DNA from: Enterococcus plantarum
Lineage (GTDB): Bacteria > Bacillota > Bacilli > Lactobacillales > Enterococcaceae
Direction: 5' to 3'
DNA length: 64,000 bases
Assembly (NCBI RefSeq): GCF_001730295.1
Contig: NZ_MIKA01000001.1
Location: 186,001-250,000, forward strand
The notes under the pieces are model-generated. The model made no database searches, had not been told where the DNA came from, and saw only the letters and a program-made list of their open reading frames with translations. Position numbers and translations under genes: made by a program. This document shows, piece after piece, positions 46,842 to 55,242 of the stretch; position 1 is the stretch's first letter, and the number at the start of each line of letters is the position of its first letter.

Positions 46842-47160
46842 CAATTATATTTTACTGACGATTTTAGGATGTTCAATCGTTACTTGGATTCCACGGATTT
46901 TTCCTTTTTTAATTTCAAAACGAGTAGATTTTCCGGATTGGTTTCTTCGCTTTTTATCATATATTCCAATTTGTATCTTGACGGCACTCTTATTTCAGAG
47001 TATTTTAGAGGTTCAGGCAACAGGCTTTCCTAAAGTAAAAACGTTAGAAGCGTTAAGTTGTATTCCTACTTTACTTGTTGCTATTCGTACAAAGGATTTG
47101 ATGAAGACAGTTGTAGTAGGAATTGTTACGATTGCACTATTACGTATTTTTTTAGGCTAA
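46834..47160 (+). CDS. azlD: AzlD-family branched-chain amino acid exporter, small subunit
   Basis: 108 residues, about four helices, with the family segment VTWIPRIFPFLISKR. Overlaps the end of azlC by eight bases. It forms the exporter together with AzlC. cvfB follows 19 bases later and may be in the same transcript. Confidence 0.92.
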   Translation: MSSNYILLTILGCSIVTWIPRIFPFLISKRVDFPDWFLRFLSYIPICILTALLFQSILEVQATGFPKVKTLEALSCIPTLLVAIRTKDLMKTVVVGIVTIALLRIFLG

Positions 47161-47179
47161 GTGCCAGAAGGAGAAAAAG

Positions 47180-48049
47180 ATGAACGAATTATTAGCACAA
47201 ATTTTTACAGCATTAGTGATCGACGAGAATGAAAGTCACTACTTTTTACAAAAAAATGGCATTACTTTGCGATTATCGAAAGAAGAAGGTACGCATGAAA
47301 TCGGTGAAGCAGTAGAAGGCTTCGGTTATATGAATCAAAAACAAGAGCCGGAAATGACAACGATCATTCCTACAGCTCGTATAGGACAATATGCATTTGG
47401 GACAGTAACAGGTACAAGACGCGATTTAGGAGCCTTTGTGGACATTGGTTTAAAAGATAAGGATGTTGTTGTGTCTTTGGATGAACTACCTGTAATGCGT
47501 GAATTATGGCCTAAAAAAGGCGATCAGCTAATGGTTGCTTTAAAAGTTGATAATAAAGAACGAATCTGGGGCGAATTAGCAGATGAGAAAATCTTTAAAG
47601 CTATGGCTAAACCTGGAACAGAAGAGTTAAAAAATGAGAATATCAGTGGCATCGTCTATCGTTTGAAAATGATTGGTTCATTCGTATTGACTGATGATTT
47701 TTATATTGCATTTATTCATCCTTCAGAACGGTACCAAGAACCTCGTTTAGGTGAAAAAGTGAACGGACGTGTCATCGGAGTACGTCCAGATGGTATATTG
47801 AATATTTCTTTGAAACCTCGTGCATACGAAGCAATCAGCGATGATGCAGCAATGATATTAACCTTTTTAGAAAGAGCTTCTGATCATAAAATTCCATTTA
47901 CGGATAAATCAAATCCAGATGAGATCAAGCAAACATTTGGTATAAGCAAAGCTCAGTTTAAACGTGCAATCGGTAATTTGATGAAGCAAGGAAAAATTAT
48001 TCAAGAAGCTGGATTCACCATTTTAAAAGAAGATCAGCTAGAAAAATAA
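47180..48049 (+). CDS. cvfB: CvfB-family S1 RNA-binding protein
   Basis: 289 residues with repeated S1 (OB) domains: GTVTGTRRDLGAFVDIGLKD is the canonical S1 start at about residue 75, and GEKVNGRVIGVRPDGILNISL a later one. A C-terminal winged-helix (FGISKAQFKRAIGNLMKQGK) ends the protein. This is the layout of Staphylococcus CvfB and Bacillus YitL, RNA-binding proteins affecting virulence gene expression. ATG 47180 follows AAGGAG. Function here is by family. Confidence 0.9.
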   Translation: MNELLAQIFTALVIDENESHYFLQKNGITLRLSKEEGTHEIGEAVEGFGYMNQKQEPEMTTIIPTARIGQYAFGTVTGTRRDLGAFVDIGLKDKDVVVSLDELPVMRELWPKKGDQLMVALKVDNKERIWGELADEKIFKAMAKPGTEELKNENISGIVYRLKMIGSFVLTDDFYIAFIHPSERYQEPRLGEKVNGRVIGVRPDGILNISLKPRAYEAISDDAAMILTFLERASDHKIPFTDKSNPDEIKQTFGISKAQFKRAIGNLMKQGKIIQEAGFTILKEDQLEK

Positions 48050-48098
48050 TTGTTCTTTATTCTAATTGAGAATCACTTGCAAATGTTTTAGAGTTATT

Positions 48099-48114
48099 TT
48101 ATACTTATTATAAT
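48099..48114 (+). promoter_or_regulatory. Per-box-like operator over the fur -10
   Basis: TTATACTTATTATAA (48099-48113) matches the PerR consensus TTATAATNATTATAA at all but one position and contains the likely -10 TATAAT (48109-48114). Upstream, ATTCT-AATTG-AGAAT (48059-48073) is a second small palindrome. Confidence 0.6.
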
Positions 48115-48171
48115 ATAAGATCAGGATTTGTGATTTTAGATTAAAATCATTCTAAATAAGGGGCTGCATTT

Positions 48172-48669
48172 ATGGATTCTACTGCTGCTTTAAAAAAAAC
48201 AAAACAACAATTGCATGAATCTGGTTTCAAGCTGACGCCTCAACGAGAAGCTACCGTTTTGGTATTGCTCGAAAATGAAAAAGATCATTTATCAGCAGAG
48301 GAAATTTACTTTTTAGTAAAACAAAAAAGTCCAGAGATTGGTTTGGCAACTGTTTATCGAACATTAGAAATTTTAACTGACTTAAAAGTCGTGGACAAGG
48401 TAAGCTTTAATGACGGCTTAGCACGTTATGACTTACGCAAAGAGGGAGCAAAGCATTTCCACCATCATCTGTTATGTTTAGAATGTGGAAATATAGAAGA
48501 AGTCGAAGAGGATTTATTAGGTGAAGTGGAACAAGTGATTGAACAACGTTACCATTTTATGGTAAAAGACCATCGCTTAACCTTCCATGGTATTTGCCAT
48601 GAGTGTCAACAAAAAAAGAAAAATCAACCGAGTGATGCTGTTACATCAGGACATTCAGTTGTTGATTAG
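48172..48669 (+). CDS. fur: Ferric uptake regulator, Fur family
   Basis: 165 residues. The winged helix contains KLTPQREATVLVLLENE and EIGLATVYRTLEILTDL; the metal domain has FHHHLLCLECGNIEE and the second Cys pair CHEC. Residue for residue it follows Bacillus Fur (LTPQREATV, SAEEIY, DLRKEGAKHFHHH) much more than PerR or Zur. It should repress iron uptake genes when iron is plentiful. ATG 48172 follows AAGGGG. The C-terminus is about 15 residues longer than in Bacillus. Confidence 0.92.
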   Translation: MDSTAALKKTKQQLHESGFKLTPQREATVLVLLENEKDHLSAEEIYFLVKQKSPEIGLATVYRTLEILTDLKVVDKVSFNDGLARYDLRKEGAKHFHHHLLCLECGNIEEVEEDLLGEVEQVIEQRYHFMVKDHRLTFHGICHECQQKKKNQPSDAVTSGHSVVD

Positions 48670-48689
48670 ACACTCTTTTTTGAAAAAGG

Positions 48690-48718
48690 TTGACAAGTCT
48701 TTAGGAATCTCATACAAT
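48690..48718 (+). promoter_or_regulatory. Promoter of the T-box / DAHP synthase transcript
   Basis: Perfect -35 TTGACA (48690-48695), 17-base spacer, -10 TACAAT (48713-48718). The transcript should start near 48725. Confidence 0.8.
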
Positions 48719-48724
48719 GACTTC

Positions 48725-49001
48725 AATAAACAATAAAAGTCTTGATAAGAACTAGTAAGATAATACAGGTGTACAGAAAGTAGCCGGCTGTTGAGAGGCG
48801 CACAAACCCAAGGTATCTGAATTCCTCTTTGAACTTCACACCGAATTGAGTAGGCTGTGACGGTTACGCACATCCGTTATAGTGGCAGGGTATAAAGATG
48901 TACCTGACAAGTCAATGAGTGTAAGCTGATTGAAAACAAAGGTGGTAACGCGGATCATTTGGTCTCGTCCTTTTCAGAAATGAAGAGGACGAGGCTTTTT
49001 T
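48725..49001 (+). ncRNA. T-box riboswitch, Phe (UUC) specifier
   Basis: The T-box core AAAGGTGGTAACGCGG is at 48938-48953, and the terminator at 48963-49001 (CTCGTCCT...AGGACGAG plus seven T). In stem I, GGTGT (48768-48772) pairs with ACACC (48838-48842) and AAAG (48777-48780) with CTTT. The specifier loop between them on the 3' side is GAACTTC followed by A, so the codon is TTC, phenylalanine. UGGU in the bulge pairs with ACCA, fitting a tRNA with discriminator A. Uncharged tRNA-Phe should therefore switch on DAHP synthase. Confidence 0.92.
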
Positions 49002-49058
49002 TATCTTAGTTGGGATCATTTTTTATTGTTGATTATAAAAATGAAGGGAAGTAATCAT

Positions 49059-50087
49059 ATGAGCTTTAAGGCATTAAGTGAACCAATCAATCTTAAACAA
49101 GTCAAATCATTATCTAAATTAACGCCCGAACAAGACAAGAAAAAGGCCGTTCGTGATCAGGAATTAAAAGATATAATCGAAGGCAAAAGTGAAAAGATTC
49201 TTTTAGTGATCGGTCCTTGCTCAGCGCATAATGAAGATGCTGTAATGGAATATGTCACTCGCTTAGCCAAACTGCAAGAAATAGTCGAAGATAAAATTTT
49301 TATGGTCCCTCGAGTTTATACGAATAAGCCTAGAACAAATGGCGACGGCTATAAAGGCTTATTGCATCAGCAAAACCCAGAAGGAGAAAGCAATTTAATC
49401 AAAGGAATTGCTGCTGTACGCAGTTTGCATAATCGAGTTATCAGCGAAACTGGTTTGACAACTGCGGATGAAATGCTCTATCCCGAAAATTTAGAATTTG
49501 TTCAAGACCTTGTCAGTTATATCGCTGTTGGCGCTCGTTCCGTGGAAGATCAGCAACATCGTTTTGTTGCTAGTGGAATCGACCAACCAACGGGAATGAA
49601 GAATCCAACTAGTGGTAATTTAAACGTATTGTTTCACTCATTATATGCCGCACAGCAAAAACAAGAATTTATTTTCAATGGACTTGAAGTAGAATCTAGT
49701 TCTAATCCATTAGCCCATGTTGTGTTAAGAGGTGGTTTGAATGAATATAATGAGAATATCCCAAATTATCACTATGAAGAGTTGCTAAAAGTTGTTGAAC
49801 TTTATAAAGCTGGTAACTATAAAAATCCGTTTATTGTCATTGATACGAATCACGATAATTCAGGGAAACAATATAAAGAACAAATTAGGATCGTCAAAGA
49901 AACGTTGTTTAATCGCTCTTGGAATGACGACATGAAGCGCTGGGTACGAGGTTTTATGATTGAAAGTTTCCTTGAAAGTGGTCGTCAAGATGCAGATGGG
50001 AAAGTCTTTGGCCAATCGATTACGGATCCATGTTTAGGATGGGATGAGACAGAGGCATTAGTGAAATATATTGCTGAACATGCTTGA
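49059..50087 (+). CDS. 3-deoxy-7-phosphoheptulonate synthase (AroG-type class I)
   Basis: First enzyme of the shikimate pathway, joining phosphoenolpyruvate and erythrose 4-phosphate. 342 residues, class I alpha type. Signatures: GPCSAHN, the KPRTNGDGYKG loop binding PEP, AVGARSVEDQQHR, and IDTNHDNSGK. ATG 49059 has AAGGGA nine bases upstream; the longer frame from 49026 overlaps the leader. Controlled by the Phe T-box directly upstream, and no N-terminal ACT or mutase domain was seen, so RNA control may be its main amino acid response. Confidence 0.94.
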   Translation: MSFKALSEPINLKQVKSLSKLTPEQDKKKAVRDQELKDIIEGKSEKILLVIGPCSAHNEDAVMEYVTRLAKLQEIVEDKIFMVPRVYTNKPRTNGDGYKGLLHQQNPEGESNLIKGIAAVRSLHNRVISETGLTTADEMLYPENLEFVQDLVSYIAVGARSVEDQQHRFVASGIDQPTGMKNPTSGNLNVLFHSLYAAQQKQEFIFNGLEVESSSNPLAHVVLRGGLNEYNENIPNYHYEELLKVVELYKAGNYKNPFIVIDTNHDNSGKQYKEQIRIVKETLFNRSWNDDMKRWVRGFMIESFLESGRQDADGKVFGQSITDPCLGWDETEALVKYIAEHA

Positions 50088-50121
50088 TTTGATTACTAAA
50101 TTGAAAATACTCGTATGCATT

Positions 50122-50230
50122 AAGGCTGAGACACAACTCTACGAGTCACATCTCAGTCTCAATACATACGAGTCAACGGTGAGCTAGAAGCTTATTTATC
50201 GGAGTAAAACTCTTCTAGCCCACACATTTT
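50122..50230. repeat. Intergenic repeat copy in reverse orientation with hairpin
   Basis: A hairpin, GGCTGAGACACAACTC against GAGTCACATCTCAGTC, lies at 50122-50160. Then CGAGTCAACGGTGAGCTAG, AAGCTTATTTATCGGAGT and CTCTTCTAGCCCAC follow. Read on the minus strand this is GGGCTAGAAG...ACTCCGATAAATAAG...CTAGCTCACCGTTGACTCG, the same order of parts as the other copies (GGGACAGAAG...ACTCCGAAAAATAAG...GCGCCCACCGTTTATTCG). It separates convergent DAHP synthase and gap. Confidence 0.6.
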
Positions 50231-50252
50231 TTCATACTATTATTGATTATTT

Positions 50253-51263
50253 TTACAAATTAGCAAACTTTTCTAATAAACGAATCATTTGGCAAGTAAA
50301 GCCATATTCATTATCATACCAAGCGACAGTTTTGACTAATTGGAAATCACCAGAGGTTGTTACTTCTGTTTGGGTGGGGTCGAAAATAGACCCTTCTGTT
50401 GTTCCAATGACATCACCAGATACGATTTCACGATCATCATAGCCGAAAGAAGGATTGTCAACGGTGTGTTTTTTCATTGCTTCATTCACTTGATCAGCAG
50501 TTACTTTTGTTTTTAAAATAGAAACTAATTCTGTTAAGGAGCCATCAACAACGGGGACACGTTGCGCATGCCCTTGTAGTTTTCCGTTTAATTCTGGAAT
50601 AACTAATCCTATTGCTTTGGCAGCACCAGTCGAATGAGGTATCGTATTATCAGCGGCAGAACGAGCAGCTCGCAAATTACCACCTTTTACCGGACCATCA
50701 AGTAACATTTGAGTAGAGGTATACGCATGAACCGTTGTCATTGTACCAACTTCAATACCAAACTCATTATTTAAGAAAAAGGCCATAGGAGCTAAACAGT
50801 TTGTTGTACATGAGCCAGCAGAGATTATTTTGTCTTCTGGTGTCAAGGTGTCATCATTAACATTGTAAACAATTGTCTTCATGTCTCCAGCAGGTGCTGA
50901 AATGACGACTCGTTTTGCGCCTGCGTCTAAATGGGCTTGTGCTTTTGCTTCAGAAGCGTAAAAACCAGTACATTCTAAAACAATGTCCACATCGTTTTCT
51001 TCCACCCATTTCAATTTGCTGGCGTCAGCTTCTGCGTAAACTTTTGTTTTCTCCCCATCTACTACGATGGAATCATCTGTTGCTGTTACGTTTCTAGGAT
51101 AAGTGCCATGAGTTGAATCAAATTGTAGTAATTGAGCTAACATTGTCGGACTTGTCAAATCATTGATTGCAACAACTTCAATATCATCGGAAACTTCTTT
51201 GATGCGACGGAATGCAAGACGGCCAATGCGTCCAAATCCATTAATTCCTACTTTTACTGTCAT
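50253..51263 (-). CDS. gap: Glyceraldehyde-3-phosphate dehydrogenase, type I
   Basis: 336 residues, complete. NAD fold [13 protein letters not shown], Asp35 in AINDL (favours NAD), catalytic Cys152 in SAGSCTTNC and His in [10 protein letters not shown], and [13 protein letters not shown] at the end. ATG 51263 follows AAGGAGG. It is not next to pgk or tpi, so it is probably one of two gap genes, as in E. faecalis. Whether it serves glycolysis or the reverse direction cannot be told here. The TATAAT about 60 bases upstream on the minus strand is the likely -10. Confidence 0.95.
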   Translation of the reverse strand: MTVKVGINGFGRIGRLAFRRIKEVSDDIEVVAINDLTSPTMLAQLLQFDSTHGTYPRNVTATDDSIVVDGEKTKVYAEADASKLKWVEENDVDIVLECTGFYASEAKAQAHLDAGAKRVVISAPAGDMKTIVYNVNDDTLTPEDKIISAGSCTTNCLAPMAFFLNNEFGIEVGTMTTVHAYTSTQMLLDGPVKGGNLRAARSAADNTIPHSTGAAKAIGLVIPELNGKLQGHAQRVPVVDGSLTELVSILKTKVTADQVNEAMKKHTVDNPSFGYDDREIVSGDVIGTTEGSIFDPTQTEVTTSGDFQLVKTVAWYDNEYGFTCQMIRLLEKFANL

Positions 51264-51657
51264 ACTAAATTTCCTCCTTAAAATTAAATGCTTAATGAGC
51301 TATTAGAGCCACAACTAAATTATATCCATGAGACACAATTTTAGCTTTAGACAACGTTACATTAAATAACATTATTTAATCATGTATTTAAAAAAACGCC
51401 GACTTACGCTATACTAGTAGCATGAACGCATTTCAAATTTTTGTCAAAAATCTTGTCTTTCAACGAGAGATTTTTACTGTATTCGTTTAACTTGATTAGA
51501 GTTGTTTCTATTAGGAGTGCAAGAACTGTAGCTATTGCTGTCTCTACAGTAGCTTACTATTCTAGTTCACAAAAGCCAATTTGGCTAGACAAAATCAGGT
51601 TTAACCTTTACAATAAGAAAGGCTTTCAAACTGAGAATGTTATTGAAAAGCGAAATC
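51264..51657. other. Divergent gap/obgE intergenic region and long obgE leader
   Basis: About 510 bases separate gap and obgE. An 18-base palindrome TTAAATAACATTATTTAA is at 51362-51379. TTTAAA plus TATACT (51410-51415) is a possible obgE promoter, which would leave a leader of about 350 bases. This contains several stems, such as AAAATCT/AGATTTTT (about 51447-51475) and ACTGTAG/CTACAGT (about 51528-51555), and AAAGGC/GCTTT-type pairs. A 79-codon frame at 51441-51680 lacks a convincing ribosome site. I could not match a known riboswitch. Confidence 0.45.
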
Positions 51658-51762
51658 ATGCAAACAACTATAGTTGTTAAAAATGTAAAACCTGAAGAAA
51701 TGGTGAGATTGATTTCTTTTATTTTTAATAAGAGATGCAATATTCCAAGTTCTTTAAGATAG
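51658..51762 (+). other. Possible leader peptide ORF, 34 codons
   Basis: ATG 51658 opens MQTTIVVKNVKPEEMVRLIS and closes at TAG 51760-51762, which lies in the obgE ribosome site (TAGGAGG). The sequence has good protein-like composition, and termination so close to obgE would suit coupling. The ribosome site before it is weak (GAAAAGCG). Not recognised as any family. Confidence 0.3.
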
Positions 51763-51773
51763 GAGGACAAAAT

Positions 51774-53087
51774 ATGTCCATGTTTTTAGATCAGGTAACA
51801 ATCGATGTCAAAGCCGGTAAGGGCGGAGATGGAATGGTTGCCTTTCGTAGAGAAAAGTATGTACCGGATGGCGGACCAGCCGGAGGTGATGGTGGTCAAG
51901 GAGGAGACGTGATTCTTGTTGTAGAAGAAGGATTACGTACACTGATGGATTTCCGTTTTAATCGACATTTTAAGGCACAGCCCGGTGAAAATGGTATGAG
52001 TAAAGGAATGCACGGCCGTGGTTCTGAAAATACCTTTGTAAAAGTTCCACCAGGTACAACAGTTCGTGATGCTGAGACAGGCACATTGATCGGTGATTTA
52101 ATTGAAAATGGTCAAACTCTAACCGTAGCCAAAGGTGGACGCGGCGGGCGCGGTAATATCCGTTTTGCTTCTGCTAAAAATCCAGCCCCTGAAATTGCTG
52201 AAAATGGCGAACCCGGTCAAGAAAGAAAAATCGAATTAGAATTAAAAGTGTTAGCTGATGTGGGATTAGTTGGTTTTCCATCAGTTGGAAAATCTACTTT
52301 GTTGTCTGTTATTTCATCAGCACGTCCTAAAATTGGGGCCTATCACTTTACAACCTTAGTTCCGAATCTTGGAATGGTATCAACAAGTGACGGACGTAGT
52401 TTTGCTGCAGCTGATTTACCAGGTTTGATCGAAGGTGCCTCTCAAGGGGTTGGACTAGGTACACAGTTTTTACGCCACATTGAACGGACAAGAGTTATTT
52501 TACATGTCATTGATATGAGCGGAATGGAAGGGCGCGATCCTTATGAAGATTATCTAGCTATCAATAAAGAGTTAGCCTCTCATAACATGCGTTTAATGGA
52601 ACGTCCGCAAATCATCGTGGCGAATAAAATGGATATGCCTGAAGCAGAAGAAAATTTAAAGAAATTCAAAGAGAAAATCGAAGAAGAGCGGACAGATGAA
52701 TACGCGGATCACCTACCTATTTTCCCAATATCTGGTGTTTCACGTAAAGGGATCGAACCTTTGCTTAATGCAACAGCTGATTTGATCGATGTAACGCCTG
52801 AATTCCCGTTATATGAGGAAGAAATTGTTGAAGATACGGTTCATTATGGTTTCCAACCTGAAGGACCAGAATTTACAATCGATCGTGATTCTGATGCAAC
52901 GTGGATTTTATCTGGAGATTCATTGGAAAAATTATTCCAAATGACGAATTTTGAACACGATGAAAGTGTGATGCGATTTGCACGTCAATTACGTGGTATG
53001 GGGATTGATGAAGCATTACGCGCTCGTGGTGCAAAAGATGGAGATATTGTCCGAATCGGTGAATACGAGTTTGAGTTTGTCGAATAG
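51774..53087 (+). CDS. obgE: GTPase ObgE/CgtA
   Basis: 437 residues. Obg glycine-rich fold at 1-158 ([32 protein letters not shown]), G domain with [22 protein letters not shown] and NKMDMP, and the OCT domain at the end. Needed for large ribosomal subunit assembly and stress signalling. The frame opens at 51735, but ATG 51774 follows AGGAGG by five bases and gives [12 protein letters not shown], the family start. Ends at a terminator. Confidence 0.96.
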   Translation: MSMFLDQVTIDVKAGKGGDGMVAFRREKYVPDGGPAGGDGGQGGDVILVVEEGLRTLMDFRFNRHFKAQPGENGMSKGMHGRGSENTFVKVPPGTTVRDAETGTLIGDLIENGQTLTVAKGGRGGRGNIRFASAKNPAPEIAENGEPGQERKIELELKVLADVGLVGFPSVGKSTLLSVISSARPKIGAYHFTTLVPNLGMVSTSDGRSFAAADLPGLIEGASQGVGLGTQFLRHIERTRVILHVIDMSGMEGRDPYEDYLAINKELASHNMRLMERPQIIVANKMDMPEAEENLKKFKEKIEEERTDEYADHLPIFPISGVSRKGIEPLLNATADLIDVTPEFPLYEEEIVEDTVHYGFQPEGPEFTIDRDSDATWILSGDSLEKLFQMTNFEHDESVMRFARQLRGMGIDEALRARGAKDGDIVRIGEYEFEFVE

Positions 53088-53105
53088 AGGAATAATACGT
53101 ATAAG

Positions 53106-53139
53106 AAGAGAGCTAGTGATTTCATTGGCTCTTTTTTTT
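53106..53139 (+). terminator. Terminator after obgE
   Basis: AAGAGAGCTAGTGA pairs imperfectly with TCATTGGCTCTTTT, followed by T-run. Confidence 0.8.
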
Positions 53140-53216
53140 GTACGTTTAGTGATTTTTATCACAAACGGGTGTGTTTTGATTAAAGATATAAACAGATGGT
53201 TATTAAAAAGGGCCTG

Positions 53217-53657
53217 CTACTGATCTACCTCTAGATGTAAATGATTTTCTACTGGACTCTCCAGTACAATCGAACTTTTGACATTGGCGAATTGCATCCA
53301 ATTTGCTAGTAAATCTTTCATTTCAGTAGTGTTAGTGACAGTTGCTTTCACTAAATAATTTACCTCTCCACTGACTATATGAACTTCATTTACATAAGGA
53401 TTATGTTTCAGGAGTGCTACTGTTTTTTCAACAGGAGTCGTTACTTGGCTCAACTCCGTAAAAAAAGTAATACTTTGTTTGATATGTTGCATTGAAACTT
53501 GGATCGTAAAGTTTGTGATAATACCTTGCTCAACTAACTTATTGATCCGTTCTTTCACACTAGGACGACTTAAATTGACTTTTTGAGACAACTCAACGAT
53601 TGAAATACGTGAATTTTCGTGCAGAATCTGTAAAAGCTTACGGTCAGTTGTATCCAT
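53217..53657 (-). CDS. Lrp/AsnC-family regulator, divergent from the kynureninase operon
   Basis: 146 residues. Helix-turn-helix at about 1-60 (DRKLLQILHENSRISIVELS, QKVNLSRPSVKERINKL) and a RAM ligand-binding domain (HNPYVNEVHIVSGEVNYLV). ATG 53657 follows TAGGAGG; the longer frame lacks one. It is divergent from MFS-kynU-ald. In Pseudomonas, kynurenine genes are controlled by KynR, also of the Lrp/AsnC family, so control of this operon by kynurenine is a reasonable guess, not shown. Confidence 0.88.
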   Translation of the reverse strand: MDTTDRKLLQILHENSRISIVELSQKVNLSRPSVKERINKLVEQGIITNFTIQVSMQHIKQSITFFTELSQVTTPVEKTVALLKHNPYVNEVHIVSGEVNYLVKATVTNTTEMKDLLANWMQFANVKSSIVLESPVENHLHLEVDQ

Positions 53658-53829
53658 TGTTTTACCTCCTACATAATGTTTTTTTATAAACAATTTGTCC
53701 ATTTTATTATAGAGCAAAAAAATGGAGTTTTCCAGATAATTTTAGTGAAGTATCATTGCGAAGAACTGTATTTCAAAGGGTGAGTTTTCATATTGTAAAA
53801 AATTGTGCCTTACTTTTTCAAAAACGAAA

Positions 53830-53928
53830 GGAAAACGCTTACATTAAGTTCATATTTTTATATACAGGAAACCAAAAAATTCGTTATGATTAACCTATCT
53901 TAAGATGACGTTAATGTTTACTAGTAAA
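53830..53928 (+). promoter_or_regulatory. Operator-like sites upstream of the MFS-kynU-ald operon
   Basis: GGAAAACGCTTACA (53830-53843) is a cre-like site with one mismatch. ATCTTAAGAT (53897-53906) and TTTACTAGTAAA (53917-53928) are perfect palindromes that could bind the divergent regulator. Possible -10 elements are TATACA (about 53857) and TATGAT (53885-53890). Exact promoter is uncertain. Confidence 0.4.
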
Positions 53929-53977
53929 TACAGTGTTTCTTCAATCTAAAAAGACAGACCAAAGAGGAGCGTTCTTT

Positions 53978-55165
53978 ATGGTGAGAAACAGATGGTTAAA
54001 ATTTTTGTTGCTATATGCAGGTGGTGTGGTTGTTTCTTTAAGTCAATTGAAACTAGTTCCGATTCAAAATGAATTAGGCCAAGATTTAGGTGTGAGTCTA
54101 TCAATGGTTTCGTGGTTGATGTCAATATTTACAGTTTCTGGGATTTTTCTAGCGATACCAGGTGGCGCTTTCGTCACACGTTTCGGTCCTAAAAAATTAT
54201 TGATTGGATTAATGGGGTGTTTGGCTATTGGAAATTTATGGGGAGCCTTTTCTACTAGTTTTTGGACCTTATTGATTTCAAGAGCAATTGAAGGAATTTC
54301 ATTTTCTATGATTATTATGGTGGGAATCATTTTGATTCATTTTTGGTTTAAAGAAGGAGATAGCGGCATTGCAACAGGACTTTGGGGAACCTTTTCAGCA
54401 TTAGGATCAATGTTGGCAATGAACTTGTTTAAACCCTTATCACAGTCTTATGGCTTGCGTGCACTTTGGCTGATTATAGCAGGTTTATCCTTGATTTTGC
54501 TGTGTTTGTACCTGTTTTTCTTAGATCAACCAGCCAATCGATCTATCACTGAGCAAAAAGAAGTGAAAGGAACAATCAAAAAAGTTATAGAGAACAAGTC
54601 GATTTGGCTTTTAGCATTGGCTCAAGGTTGCATGGCATTCATATTATTTGCTTTTATCAACCTTTATCCACAAATTTATACGCAACAATACGGATTATCG
54701 GAAACTTTAGCGAATCGTTACACAGGATATTTTGGTTTATTCGGCATTCCATTTGGTGCTTTAGCAGGTTATTTGATCGATAAGACAAAAAAGGGACAAA
54801 TCATCATTTTCTGTTCATTTATACTGATGTTAGTTGCCACTTTTTGGATGGGTCACTTGTCAAATAGTTTTAGCTTCATTGGGCAACTCTTCGCACTTTC
54901 AGCTGGCGCGAGTTTATCGTCTTCATGTGTGATGATTTTAGCACCTAAAGTAGTAAAACAAGATCGGTTGATTGGGACAAGCATTTCCTTTATAAATTTA
55001 TTTTATTACATTGGAATCTTTGTAGGAACACCAATTGTATCAGAGGTAAGCGAATCTAGTGATTCGTGGACAACAGCTATTTATGTATTAAGTGGTGTAG
55101 GAGTTGTGGCTTTGTTAGCTATTTTTGGTTTCGTTAAACGAAATAAAAACATTAGCAAGATGTAA
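53978..55165 (+). CDS. MFS transporter (CynX/NimT-like), linked to kynureninase
   Basis: 395 residues with about 12 helices. The MFS loop RFGPKKLLIG lies between helices 2 and 3. ATG 53978 follows GAGGAG; the frame upstream is not needed. It is the first gene of an apparent operon with kynU and ald, 77 bases before kynU. A weak hairpin near 55180-55210 (GAAGTAG...TGCTTC, then T) may cause partial termination. By context it may import kynurenine or a related aromatic amino acid; anthranilate export is the other option. Confidence 0.85.
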   Translation: MVRNRWLKFLLLYAGGVVVSLSQLKLVPIQNELGQDLGVSLSMVSWLMSIFTVSGIFLAIPGGAFVTRFGPKKLLIGLMGCLAIGNLWGAFSTSFWTLLISRAIEGISFSMIIMVGIILIHFWFKEGDSGIATGLWGTFSALGSMLAMNLFKPLSQSYGLRALWLIIAGLSLILLCLYLFFLDQPANRSITEQKEVKGTIKKVIENKSIWLLALAQGCMAFILFAFINLYPQIYTQQYGLSETLANRYTGYFGLFGIPFGALAGYLIDKTKKGQIIIFCSFILMLVATFWMGHLSNSFSFIGQLFALSAGASLSSSCVMILAPKVVKQDRLIGTSISFINLFYYIGIFVGTPIVSEVSESSDSWTTAIYVLSGVGVVALLAIFGFVKRNKNISKM

Positions 55166-55242
55166 TTCGTTTGTTCAACAGGAAGTAGTTCATTTTTTTG
55201 GACATGCTTCTTTTAAATAAAACATTTGGAAGGTGACGAATA

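Noticed and set aside
51441-51680. 79-codon plus-strand ORF in the gap/obgE interval
   Set aside because: No convincing ribosome site; composition is poor and it crosses several predicted RNA stems. Treated as leader.
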